DNA from: SAR202 cluster bacterium
GTDB taxonomy: Bacteria; Chloroflexota; Dehalococcoidia; Lucifugimonadales; VGZY01
Reading direction: 5' to 3'
Assembly (NCBI GenBank): GCA_016872355.1
Contig: VGZY01000017.1
Location: 1-44,731, forward strand
DNA length: 44,731 nt
The notes below the pieces were generated by a model. The model was not told where the DNA came from. It did not search any database and was given only the letters and a program-made list of their open reading frames with translations. Position 1 is the stretch's first letter. Each line of letters opens with the position of its first letter. Positions 22,984 to 31,537 of the stretch are shown piece by piece. A program made the translations under genes and the position numbers.

Positions 22984-23763
22984 CTACTCCCAGCCCCAGG
23001 CGTAGGTGTCCTCGAAGTCCAGCTCCGTGCCGTTGTACCCCAGCGAGTACAGCCGGTACCGCTCCGGGCCGATACCGTCCTGCTCCGGGGAGGCGGGCGC
23101 GTAGGTGTCGCGAAGGTACTTCGCCATCTCTGCGTACGCATCGCTCGCGGCGGCAGCGCCCCCCTCCAGCCTGCCGCGCAGGGCGGGGTCTGAGATCCTG
23201 GTTGCGTCGTAGGAGTCCAGCAGCTTGATGAAGAACGAGGGCTTGCCCCCGGCGCCTGCCCACGCCTCCGCCTGCGCGGCGCAGCTAAGCGCCTGCCGGC
23301 GCGCTGAAGTGAGATTCTGCTGCACGCCATCGTGGAGGAGACGGCGGTAGGACTCGATGCCGGCAGGGACTAGCGACGACCGCTGAGCGATGTCCGACCA
23401 CTCGTCGCGCGTCTTGCGTGGCATGAGGTCGAAACACATGCGCACCATCTGCAGCGGGCTGGTCAGGATGTTGAGCCCGCGGAAGTGCTCTTTGGCCCGG
23501 TGCAGCTCAGCGGTGACTCCCAGCCGCTCGCGGATAAGCTCCTTGGCTATGCGGTCCCGCTCACCTTTGTTCTCCGCCGCCGAGAGCTGGGTGAGCGTGG
23601 ACATCGTGAGCATGTACTGCGCTTCGACGCCTTCCTGCGAGTAGTCGGTCATCCTGTCGTTGTAGCCTTCGATGCCGAGCATCGTGGCGGAGACGGGGTC
23701 GAGCTCCGCGTACTTCGCGACGTATGCGTCGGCGACGGCATAGACCGGGGACTTCGAGGACAT
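22984..23763 (-). pseudogene. DUF885 protein, N-terminal half
   Basis: This half starts MSSKSPVYAVADAYVAKYAELDP, the usual DUF885 opening, and runs about 259 residues to DTYAWGWE before an in-frame TAG. DUF885 proteins are putative zinc peptidases of unknown substrate. Without the second half this fragment has no active site. The start 23763 is preferred over 23823 because family similarity begins there. Confidence 0.8.
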
Positions 23764-23839
23764 ACCTGCTTCCAGCGAGGGGGATATGTCTAGTGTAAGG
23801 CATGGGGAAGAGAGTGGAGGCAAATTATGAAGGATGAAA

Positions 23840-23956
23840 GGGAGAGCAGGGAGCAGTAGTCAGTAGTGGGTAGTAAGTAGTTGGCCAATCCAACAGCCGG
23901 CTTTATGTCTGGCCTACTACCTACTACTAACTACCGACTACTTCATAATTCATAAC
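23840..23956. repeat. GTAGT and CATAATT spacer repeats
   Basis: AGTAGTCAGTAGTGGGTAGT (from about 23857) leads to AAGTAGTTGGCC. A GGCCTACTACCTACTACTAA block (from about 23914) and ACTTCATAATTCATAA follow. The two GTAGT blocks face each other and could fold back. The gap lies between convergent-side spacers of DUF885 and leuB. Confidence 0.6.
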
Positions 23957-23961
23957 TGATG

Positions 23962-25059
23962 TTAGACCCGACCGGCTATGATGTCCCCCATCTTGCTCGT
24001 CGTGACAAGCTGGCCGCCGTCTGAGGCGATGTCCTTCGTGCGGTAGCCTTCGGCCAGGACGCCCTCGACGGACTTTTCTATGGCGTCGGCCTCCTTCTCC
24101 AGGCCGAAGGAGTAGCGGAGCATCATCGCGCCGCTGAGGATCGCGGCGATGGGGTTGGCGATACCCTGGCCGGCGATGTCCGGGGCGCTGCCGTGGATAG
24201 GCTCGTAAAGGCTCATCGGCCGCTTGCCGCGCCCGTTCGGGTTCGGCAGGCCCGCCAGGCTGGCGGACGGAAGCATGCCCATCGAGCCCGCCAGGACGGA
24301 CGCCTCGTCGGAGAGGATGTCGCCGAACATGTTCTCGGACACAACCACGTCGAAGTGCGCCGGGTTGCGGATGAGCTGCATCGCCAGGTTGTCCGCGAGG
24401 ATGTGCTCCAACTTCACGTCCGGGTAGTCCGCGGACATCTCGATGGCGATCTCGCGCCACATGCGGGAGGACTCCAGAACGTTGAACTTGTCGGCGGACG
24501 TGAGCAGCTTCTTGCGGCCGCGAGCGAGCTCGAAGCCCACCTTGAGGATGCGGCGCACCTCTTGCTCCGTATAGTACATCGTGTCCACGCCGCGGCGGCC
24601 GCGGGAGGTGGTCCAGCGCTTCTTCGGCTTTGAAAAGTACAGCCCGCCCGTGAGCTCGCGCAGGATGATCATGTCCACGCCCTTGAGGTAGCTCGGCTTG
24701 ATTGGGCTGGAGTTGATTAGCTGCGGGTAGACCTTCACCGGCCTCAGGTTGGCGTAGAGGCCGAGGTTCTTCCGCAGCGCCAGGATGCCCGCCTCCGGCC
24801 GCACCTTCGCGTCCACCTTGTCCCACTTCGGCCCGCCCACGGCGCCGAAGAGGATGGCGTCGCTGTTGTCGATGACCTCGACGGTTGCGTCGGGGAGGGC
24901 GGTGCCGCTCTCGTCGATGGCGATGCCGCCGATCTTCCCCCAGTTCGCCTCCACCTTGTGGCCGAACTTGCCGCCGACGGCGTCCACAACCTTGATGGCC
25001 TCGCGGATTACGTCCGGGCCGATGCCGTCCCCAGGCAGCGCTGCGATAGTTATCTTCAT
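23962..25059 (-). CDS. leuB: 3-isopropylmalate dehydrogenase
   Basis: This 365-aa enzyme oxidises and decarboxylates 3-isopropylmalate in leucine synthesis. Visible motifs are ALPGDGIGPDV at the N-terminus, LFGAVGGPKWD near 70, RPEAGILALRKNLGLYANLRP near 88-108, LRELTGGLYF near 134, and GSAPDIAGQGIANPIA near 290. Length is standard. No other leu genes are adjacent, although leuS is in the window. Confidence 0.96.
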   Translation of the reverse strand: MKITIAALPGDGIGPDVIREAIKVVDAVGGKFGHKVEANWGKIGGIAIDESGTALPDATVEVIDNSDAILFGAVGGPKWDKVDAKVRPEAGILALRKNLGLYANLRPVKVYPQLINSSPIKPSYLKGVDMIILRELTGGLYFSKPKKRWTTSRGRRGVDTMYYTEQEVRRILKVGFELARGRKKLLTSADKFNVLESSRMWREIAIEMSADYPDVKLEHILADNLAMQLIRNPAHFDVVVSENMFGDILSDEASVLAGSMGMLPSASLAGLPNPNGRGKRPMSLYEPIHGSAPDIAGQGIANPIAAILSGAMMLRYSFGLEKEADAIEKSVEGVLAEGYRTKDIASDGGQLVTTSKMGDIIAGRV

Positions 25060-25117
25060 TGTGACTCCAGAGGCCCCGATGCACGGACCGGGAAGCCCCT
25101 TCGTAAGTTCTCGCTAT

Positions 25118-25146
25118 GGTGTCAGAACCAAGCCGTGAAGTATTAT
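25118..25146 (+). promoter_or_regulatory. Possible promoter of the FAD oxidoreductase gene
   Basis: AAGTATTATAT (25138-25148) supplies a TATTAT -10 element. The same 11-mer recurs at 27226-27236 before the histidine kinase gene. No convincing -35 is seen at either place, so an activator or another sigma factor may be involved. Confidence 0.4.
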
Positions 25147-25217
25147 ATGCCAAATTGAAGAATATATCTGCGAAGCCGCGCTCAACGTGCGTGCCGCACA
25201 GCTGAAAGGACCTCTCA

Positions 25218-26387
25218 ATGGCTATCACCAAGGACGCCGTTATCGTTGGCGGCGGTGTCATGGGCACTGCGATCATATTCAACCTGGCGACGCGCGGCGT
25301 CAGGAACACCGTTTTGCTGGAGCGGGACACCCTCGGCTCCGGTTCTACGGGCCGCTCCTCCGGCGCGGTGCGCATGCACTACTCCACAACCGTCAACGCG
25401 GACCTGGCATGGAAGAGCCTCAAAATCTTCCAGAACTTCGGCGAGATCGTCGGCGGGGACTGCGGCTTCGTGCAGACCGGCTACATGGTCTTTGTGCCGG
25501 GCGATTCCCGCGACGGGCTGAAGTACAACATCGGCATCCAGCAGGCGGTGGGCATTGATACGCGCATCGTCTCCAAGGAAGAGGCGCGCGAGCTTGCGCC
25601 GATGTTCGAGTACCAGGACGACGAGGCGTTCGCGTGGGAGGCGCAGTCCGGACACGCCGACCCGAGTGGCACCGGTCTCTCGTACGCTACGCGCGCCCGC
25701 GAGATGGGCGCGCAGATAGTACTGCAATCGCCTGCGACAAACGTGGAGATCAAGAACGGCAAGGTGGTAGCCGTAGAGACGGCCACAGAGCGCTATGAGA
25801 CGAACACGGCGGTGATTGCCACAGGGCCGTGGTCCGGCCGCTTCATGCGCAAGCTCGGCTTCGACCTGCCGCTGGAGGCGACGCGCCACGAAGTTTTTCT
25901 CCTGCGGCGCAAGCTGGACCAGCTACCGTTCCACCCCGGCGGCGGCGACATGGCCAACCTGGTCTACTTCCGCCCGGAGGGCTCCGATCTTACGCTTGTC
26001 GGCAACGGCAATGCCGAGGACGTGGCCAACCCGGACAACTACAACCCGAAGTACGGTACTGAGCACCTGGAAGACGTATGGCTGCGCCTTTCGAAGCGGC
26101 TGCCGGCGATTGCGGACGCCGAGATCTTCACCGGCTACGCGGGACTGTACACGTCCACTCCTGACCTTCACCCGATCATCGACAAGGTGACCGGCGTCGA
26201 GGGGCTTTACATCTGCACAGGCTTCAGCGGCCACGGCTTCAAGCTCGCCCCGGCCATCGGCGTGTGCGTAGCGGAGATGGTCCTTGACGGAAAGTCGAAG
26301 CTCGTGGACTTCACGCCCCTGCGCATGGACCGCTTCAAGGAAGGCAACCTCAACAAGACTACCTACAAGTTCAAGGTGATAGCTTAG
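25218..26387 (+). CDS. FAD-dependent amine/sarcosine oxidase-like protein
   Basis: This 389-aa D-amino acid oxidase-fold flavoprotein begins with the dinucleotide motif VGGGVMGTAIIFNL. It then has GSTGRSSGAVRMHYS for FAD contact and late GLYICTGFSGHGFKLAPAIG closing the FAD site. It resembles sarcosine oxidase beta/monomeric types, which oxidise secondary or primary amines. The substrate is unknown. ATG 25218 has AAAGGA upstream. A decayed partial copy of the same gene lies at 27076-27167 beyond a TA pair. Confidence 0.93.
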   Translation: MAITKDAVIVGGGVMGTAIIFNLATRGVRNTVLLERDTLGSGSTGRSSGAVRMHYSTTVNADLAWKSLKIFQNFGEIVGGDCGFVQTGYMVFVPGDSRDGLKYNIGIQQAVGIDTRIVSKEEARELAPMFEYQDDEAFAWEAQSGHADPSGTGLSYATRAREMGAQIVLQSPATNVEIKNGKVVAVETATERYETNTAVIATGPWSGRFMRKLGFDLPLEATRHEVFLLRRKLDQLPFHPGGGDMANLVYFRPEGSDLTLVGNGNAEDVANPDNYNPKYGTEHLEDVWLRLSKRLPAIADAEIFTGYAGLYTSTPDLHPIIDKVTGVEGLYICTGFSGHGFKLAPAIGVCVAEMVLDGKSKLVDFTPLRMDRFKEGNLNKTTYKFKVIA

Positions 26388-26405
26388 GGGAGAAGAAGGG
26401 AGGGA

Positions 26406-26645
26406 ATGATGGCTAACCAGTCTGCACTTATCGATTCTAACCCGTCGGTCATGATGGGGAAGCCGGTGGTTTCTGGTACGCGGATCACGGTCGAGCAGAT
26501 ACTGGAGGCTCTGGCCGCCGGTGAGACTACCGATCAGCTTTTGGAGGCGTACCCCAGACTGACCATCGAGGGGATAAGGGCTGCTCTGGCATTTGCGGCC
26601 AAGGCCCTCAGCGCAGATGTCGTGTACCCGCACGAGGAGGTCTAG
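26406..26645 (+). CDS. DUF433 antitoxin
   Basis: This 79-aa protein is a good DUF433 match: DSNPSVMMGKPVVSGTRITVEQILEALAAGET, then YPRLTIEGIRAALAFAAKAL. It has a winged-HTH-like fold and is usually the antitoxin of a DUF5615 PIN-like toxin, which indeed follows after 2 bp. ATG 26406 or 26409 follows GGGAGGG. Confidence 0.92.
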   Translation: MMANQSALIDSNPSVMMGKPVVSGTRITVEQILEALAAGETTDQLLEAYPRLTIEGIRAALAFAAKALSADVVYPHEEV

Positions 26646-26647
26646 GC

Positions 26648-27004
26648 CTGAGATTCGTGGCGGACGAAGGACTCAACAAGGCGATTGTGGACCGGTTGCG
26701 TCTAGAAGGCCACGACGTACTCTACATTGCCGAAACCGACCGGGGAGTTTCCGACGATGCGATTCTGGAGATGGCCGTCGCAGAAGGTCGAATAGTCGTG
26801 ACACTAGACAAAGGATTCGGCCAAATGGTATTCGGCAGCTACCTGCCAACACACTGAGTAATTCTGGTACGCCTATTCGGCGAAACAGAAACGGAGAAGA
26901 CTTCCATCGTGGCCCAGGCCGTCCGCAATTTCCACGACCGCATTTTCAACAGTCTGACGGTTATCTCTAACCGCGGTGTGCGAATTAGACGGATCGTTAA
27001 GTGA
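26648..27004 (+). pseudogene. DUF5615 PIN-like toxin with internal stop
   Basis: The frame reads RFVADEGLNKAIVDRLRLEG, GHDVLYIAETDRGVSDD and VVTLDKGFGQMVF, the DUF5615 core, and meets TGA at 26855-26857. It then continues in the same frame as VILVRLFGETETEKTSIVAQ to a stop at 27002-27004, exactly the expected C-terminus. A GGA-to-TGA change would explain it. Family similarity begins at a CTG (26648), upstream of GTG 26657. The toxin is probably inactive while its antitoxin survives. Confidence 0.8.
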
Positions 27005-27075
27005 AACTCCAGTACTCCGCATATACCGACACCCTCTCCAGAGACCTCTCCAGCAGCGGGCCCGTCCGCGCACGG

Positions 27076-27167
27076 GAGGTCACGAGCGGCGCTACGCCTC
27101 TACGTCTGACCTGTACCCGATCATCGACCAGGTACCAATGACTTACAAGTTCAAGGTGATAGCATAG
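27076..27167 (+). pseudogene. Remnant of a second FAD oxidoreductase gene
   Basis: The frame reads YASTSDLYPIIDQV, then directly MTYKFKVIA and stop. The intact gene at 25218-26387 has YTSTPDLHPIIDKV and, about 65 codons later, TTYKFKVIA at its end. This is the C-terminus of a diverged duplicate with an internal deletion. The DUF433-DUF5615 pair lies between gene and remnant. Confidence 0.75.
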
Positions 27168-27224
27168 GGGGGACCGTTCCCCATAAGTTCGGTTATATTC
27201 ACCTATAGAAACGTTCACTCCCTG

Positions 27225-27241
27225 TAAGTATTATATAACCC
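27225..27241 (+). promoter_or_regulatory. Possible -10 region of the kinase gene
   Basis: GTAAGTATTATATAAC lies about 45 nt before GTG 27285 and matches the AAGTATTATAT found upstream of the FAD oxidoreductase at 25138. No clear -35 is visible. Confidence 0.4.
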
Positions 27242-27284
27242 GGCCATTCGTTTTGCTAAAACTACATGGACGGAGAGGGAGTGT

Positions 27285-29897
27285 CGTGAAGCTGCTTCCC
27301 ATATCCAGCCTACGGGCGAGGTTAGTAGCCCTCGTACTCTTCGCCGCAGTCCCCGCTTTCATTCTGCTTGCCTGGTCCGCAGCTAACGCCCGGGACCAGG
27401 CCGCGCGCGAAGCACGCGAAGACGCAGCCAGGGCTGTAGCCGCGGCTGCCCGCAACCAGGCGGCGCTCATCGATCAGGCCCAGCGGCTCCTCATGCTATT
27501 GGCGCAAGTGCCCCAGACGTTGCCCGGCCACGAGTCAGAGTGCTCCAGCCTTGCACGCGCATACTCGTCCAGAGCCCGCAATTCGGCAATATCGGCGTGG
27601 CTACTCCCGATGGGAATCTCTACTGCAGGGCTGCGCCCCTGGCCTCCGCCGTAAACGTTTCGGACAGGGCCTATTTCCAGCGCGCCGTTACCGCGAAAAA
27701 CTTTGCTGTCGGCGACTACCTGATCGGCAGGGTGACCGGCAGGGCTTCGCTTACTGTGGGCTATCCGACGTACGACGAGTCCGGTGAGATGCAGTCCTTG
27801 CTCTTTGCCGCAATCGACCTCGGGTGGCTCAACGATGGCGCCGCCGCTTCCGGCCTGCCGGACGGGTCGGAGGTGTTCGCGGCGGATACACGCGGGTCAA
27901 TCCTGGCGCGGTTCCCGGATTCCGCAGGATCAGTGGGGAAGGCCCTGTCCGACTTCGGCTTGCCCGCCGAGTCGCTGGCCTCCGGCAACCCGGTGACAGG
28001 CCTTGACGGAACGGACCGTCTCTATTCCGTTGAGGCGGCGCATTACCAGGTTACGACTATCTACTTCGCCGGCGGCATACCCGCTTCAGTCGTATTCGCC
28101 GGGGCAAACGCGGAGATTGCCCGGGACCTCCTGGCGCTGGCGGGAATCGTTGTGCTGACGGCGGCCGCGGCGTGGTTCACCGGAGGCTTCCTGGTGCTCC
28201 GGCCTATCAGAGAGATCTCCATTGCTACTCGCGCCCTGTCGGCAGGCGATCTAAGCAGCCGCGCCCGCGTTTTGGGGGCGGCGAAAGAGCTTGACCAGCT
28301 TGCCGCATCATTCAATGAGATGGCGAACACCATTGAGTCTAGGGACCGAGAGGTGCAGGACTCGGCGAAGGCCATCAAGGCAGCTAACGCGAAACTGAAC
28401 GCTGTTGTTGATGCTTCGCCGATCGGGATAGCCTCTCTGGACGCAAAAGGCAACATTGTGATCTGGAACCGCTCCGCCCAGGTCATCACTGGGTGGACGG
28501 TAGAAGATGCAGTGGGGCGCCCGCTCCCTATTACCGTCGACGAGAAGCCGGTTTACGGAAACGGGTTGGCTGCTGCCCTCCGGGATGGGAAGACCGTCGC
28601 AGGAACAGAGATTAGAGCGCGCCGAAAAGACGGCGCTCCGGTTGACCTCAATATGTCCGCCGCGCCATTGCGAGGGCCGGGCGGATCAATCGAAGGCGCT
28701 ATTGTCATGATGACGGACGTTACCGAGAAGAACAGGCTCCGCGATCAACTTGTTCAATCCCAGAAGGTTGAGAGCATCGGCTGGCTGGCGGCGGGCGTCG
28801 CGCACGACTTCAATAACCTCCTCGTCCCCATAATGGGTTACGCAGAGCTAGTGTCCGAAACCATGCCCCCAGGCGATAGGGCCAGGGAAGACCTCAACGA
28901 GATATCCAGGGCCGCCGAACAGGCGCGCAACCTGACTCGGCAGCTGCTTGCCTTCTCTCGGCAGCAGGTGATGGAGCCTCAGACCTTCGACCTCAACCAG
29001 CTCATCCTGGACATGGACAAGCTGTTCCAGCGCGTGATCGGAGAGAACATAGAGCTGACTTCGTTGCCCGCGGAAGGGATATGGCCGGTGTGCGCAGACC
29101 CCGGGCAGATACAGCAAGTCCTCATGAACCTGGTCGTGAACGCCCGGGACGCGATGCACAGCGGCGGAAAAATTACCGTTGAGACATCGAATGCTGTACT
29201 TGATGACGAATACGTGGCCCTGCATCCGGATGCGACTGCAGGTGAGCACGTTATGCTTGCGGTGACGGATACGGGTACAGGGATGACAGACGAGGTCAAG
29301 AGACACCTTTTTGAGCCGTTCTTCACCACGAAGGAGCGCGGGAAGGGCACTGGCCTGGGCCTGGCGACATGCCACGGGATCATCCGGCAGAGCGGCGGCA
29401 CAATCTGGGTATACAGCGAGCTCGGCCGCGGCACCACCTTCAAAGTGTACTTGCCCAGGGCGCAGGGGGCGCCACAGGCAACCAGAGTGGAGGCGGAATA
29501 CTTTGGAGGAGGAAACGAGACCGTCCTGGTGGTCGAGGACGATGATCGAGTCCGGCGCGTGGCCGTCAGAACGCTTTCGGAAATAGGGTATCGAGTGCAC
29601 GAAGCGTGGGACAGCGAAAGCGCTTTGGCTGTGTTCTACGGCGAGGGTCCATCCATAGCACTGCTGGTCACCGACGTAGTTATGCCCGGGTCCAACGGCA
29701 GGGAGCTGGCTGACGGCCTACGCCGCCGATTCCCGTCCCTAAAGGTCCTCTTCATGACCGGATACACGGATGATACCGTTATCCGCCACGTGGTGCTTGA
29801 GCAGGGCGCGGCGGTGCTCCAGAAGCCATTCACCCCCAGGACTCTTGCAAAAAGGGTCCGTCAGGTGTTAGATACGCCTATCGTGGGGCACGGATAG
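27285..29897 (+). CDS. Hybrid sensor histidine kinase with apparent frameshift
   Basis: The joined product has a first membrane helix (LVALVLFAAVPAFILLAW), a periplasmic dCache domain (FGNIGVATPDGNLYC, VSDRAYFQRAV) and a second helix near 28135-28200. HAMP, a PAS domain (VVDASPIGIASLDAKGNIV) and HisKA with H in GVAHDFNNLL follow. HATPase has N-box NLVVNARDAM and GTGLGL, and a receiver has VTDVVMPG. The N-terminal part (27285 to about 27570) is in one frame and the rest (from about 27540) in another. A single missing base near 27555-27575 joins them within the Cache domain. GTG 27285 has GAGAGGGAG upstream. No separate response regulator is nearby. Confidence 0.88.
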
Positions 29898-30057
29898 GGT
29901 TCGTGATACGCGTGAGGTCGCGCGCGGCGTTACCATAGATGTGGACCCTGCCGGCAACGTCGTCGGCATCGACATCGAAAGCGCTGGCAAGGTGGTGGAC
30001 ATGACGCGGCAGGAGGCCGTCGCGGGCTTTGCGATGACGAACCTACTAATCAAGTGA
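29896..30057 (+). pseudogene. DUF2283 remnant
   Basis: The frame VRDTREVARGVTIDVDPAG followed by NVVGIDIESAGK matches the C-terminal half of DUF2283 proteins. It has no start codon and is cut off by the end of the kinase gene, since a stop lies at 29869 in this frame. DUF2283 is often found near toxin-antitoxin genes. It is a 5'-truncated fragment and probably not expressed as a protein. Confidence 0.65.
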
Positions 30058-30069
30058 CGCTGGTGATCC

Positions 30070-30675
30070 TTGGATCTCGGAAACATCGGTACGGCGTTCG
30101 CGCTGATCTTCCTGGCGGAGTTCGGTGACAAGACACAGTTTGCAGTTGTAGGCGTATCCGCCCTCGCGCGGCTGCGGTGGGCGGTCTTCCTCGGCTCTGC
30201 CGCCGCGTTCATTGTCCTTGCGCTGGCGGCGTCCATCATAGGCTCGATCGCCGGCGACTTGATCCCGGCCGAGTGGGTGGGTATTGCGGCCGGCACCCTG
30301 TTCCTGGTCATCGGGGCGCTGACCCTCCGCGCGGCCCTCGGTCACGACGCCGATGACGGCGAGGCAGGCGCCGGCGGCGCGAAGTCGCAGTCGTTCGCCC
30401 GAGTGGCCGCGTCCACGTTCGCGATGATCTTCGTCGCCGAGATGGGGGACAAGAGCCAGCTCGCCGTCACCGGCCTTGCCGCCGAGTCCGGCGACCTCCT
30501 CGGCAGCTTCATCGGCTCGGCGCTCGCGCTGGTGACGCTCACGGGCCTTGGCATAGTCGGCGGCGCCGCGCTTTCGCGCTACCTCAAGCCGAAGATGATC
30601 AAGACGATCGCGGCGGTGGTCTTCCTTGGCGTCGGCCTTGTGCTCCTCGTCGGCGCGATAGCCGCGATGAGGTAG
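30070..30675 (+). CDS. TMEM165/GDT1 family transporter
   Basis: This 201-aa membrane protein has about six to seven helices. The two diagnostic motifs are present: EFGDKTQ near residue 17 and EMGDKSQ near residue 125, one in each inverted half. The family moves Mn2+ or Ca2+ against H+. A polar linker (GHDADDGEAGAGGAKS) joins the halves. The start is TTG 30070 with GGTGAT upstream. The next gene follows after 28 bp, possibly cotranscribed. Confidence 0.94.
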   Translation: MDLGNIGTAFALIFLAEFGDKTQFAVVGVSALARLRWAVFLGSAAAFIVLALAASIIGSIAGDLIPAEWVGIAAGTLFLVIGALTLRAALGHDADDGEAGAGGAKSQSFARVAASTFAMIFVAEMGDKSQLAVTGLAAESGDLLGSFIGSALALVTLTGLGIVGGAALSRYLKPKMIKTIAAVVFLGVGLVLLVGAIAAMR

Positions 30676-30703
30676 TGGGCGAGGTCCGTTACGGAGGTAC
30701 AGT

Positions 30704-31393
30704 TTGGATCTTCAGACGTACCGCATCGGCGTCCGCCTGGCACTCTCCGCATGCGGCCTGCTCTTGGCGGCCTGCAGTCCGGCAGCGCCTATGGCCCCGC
30801 CGGCAACCGGCACTGCTTCCGCAACGCCACTTCCCGAAGTAACGCGTGTTCCTCAGGGAAGTGGTGATGTTGTGGCGCAACGAGAAGCCGAGGAAGTTGC
30901 CGTTCTTGTGCAGCTTGCCGGTGCGGTCTCTCAGGGAGCGAAAGAGATAGTGTCCTTCCCACTGCTCCGTTCGATAAATATCAATTACGGGACTGGGGTC
31001 GCGACTTTTGGATTCACCGACGGCAGGGCGACCGCGCAGTTCGACATCGCCGTTTCAAGCACATCAACGACGGCTTCTGACTGGTCCGTGCGGCAGCATG
31101 ACACGATCCATCCTGTTTTTGCTGTAGACCATTCAGTGCTGGACCTTGCCGGTCTACGAGTGCCGCCGTCGAAGACCTTCAGCGCTGCTCTGGAGGACTG
31201 GCGTCATTGCAGGAATTCTGACGATACGACGAGATTGACTGCCACGCTACTTCCGGCGCCTGAAGGGCTCATTTGGACGGTGAGTTGCGGCACGTCAGAA
31301 GGGATCTGGTTCGGGACGATGTACAACGCAACCGAGGTCTGGCGCGCAGAGGCTTCTCCGCTACAGCCTCCCGAGACATCAGTGCCCAGATAG
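30704..31393 (+). CDS. Putative lipoprotein, unknown function
   Basis: This 229-aa protein has a signal sequence and lipobox LLAACS (Cys near 24), and a Pro/Ala/Thr linker. A globular part follows with INYGTGVATFGFTDGRATAQ and SCGTSEGIWFGTMYNATEVW. The start is TTG 30704 with a strong GGAGGT at 30693-30698. I do not recognise a family. It is probably on the outer membrane face, downstream of the TMEM165-type gene. Confidence 0.78.
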   Translation: MDLQTYRIGVRLALSACGLLLAACSPAAPMAPPATGTASATPLPEVTRVPQGSGDVVAQREAEEVAVLVQLAGAVSQGAKEIVSFPLLRSININYGTGVATFGFTDGRATAQFDIAVSSTSTTASDWSVRQHDTIHPVFAVDHSVLDLAGLRVPPSKTFSAALEDWRHCRNSDDTTRLTATLLPAPEGLIWTVSCGTSEGIWFGTMYNATEVWRAEASPLQPPETSVPR

Positions 31394-31537
31394 GCGCGTC
31401 GGGAGTCCCCCGTTTGCAGTCCCGAAATCAGCGTAATGTGTGGATGACTTCCCCGGCTTTTGGCTTGACTGACTACTTACTACCGACTACCTCCCTTGTA
31501 GTATCATGTCCGCCATCATCTCCCGGAGCGTCCACCC
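31394..31537. repeat. Spacer with simple repeat
   Basis: GACTGACTACTTACTACCGA (31469-31488) and the following CTACCTCC belong to the GTAGT repeat family in reverse orientation. No gene or clear terminator is seen here. Confidence 0.5.

Noticed and set aside
22043-23263. 406-codon minus-strand open frame
   Set aside because: It lies in another frame of the DUF885 gene, is Arg/Gly/Pro-rich as expected from high-GC shadows, and has no family motif.
23927-25375. 482-codon minus-strand open frame
   Set aside because: It is a shadow of leuB in another frame.
27540-27600. Programmed frameshift in the kinase gene
   Set aside because: No slippery heptamer with a downstream structure was evident at the junction, and kinases of this type are not known to use frameshifting.
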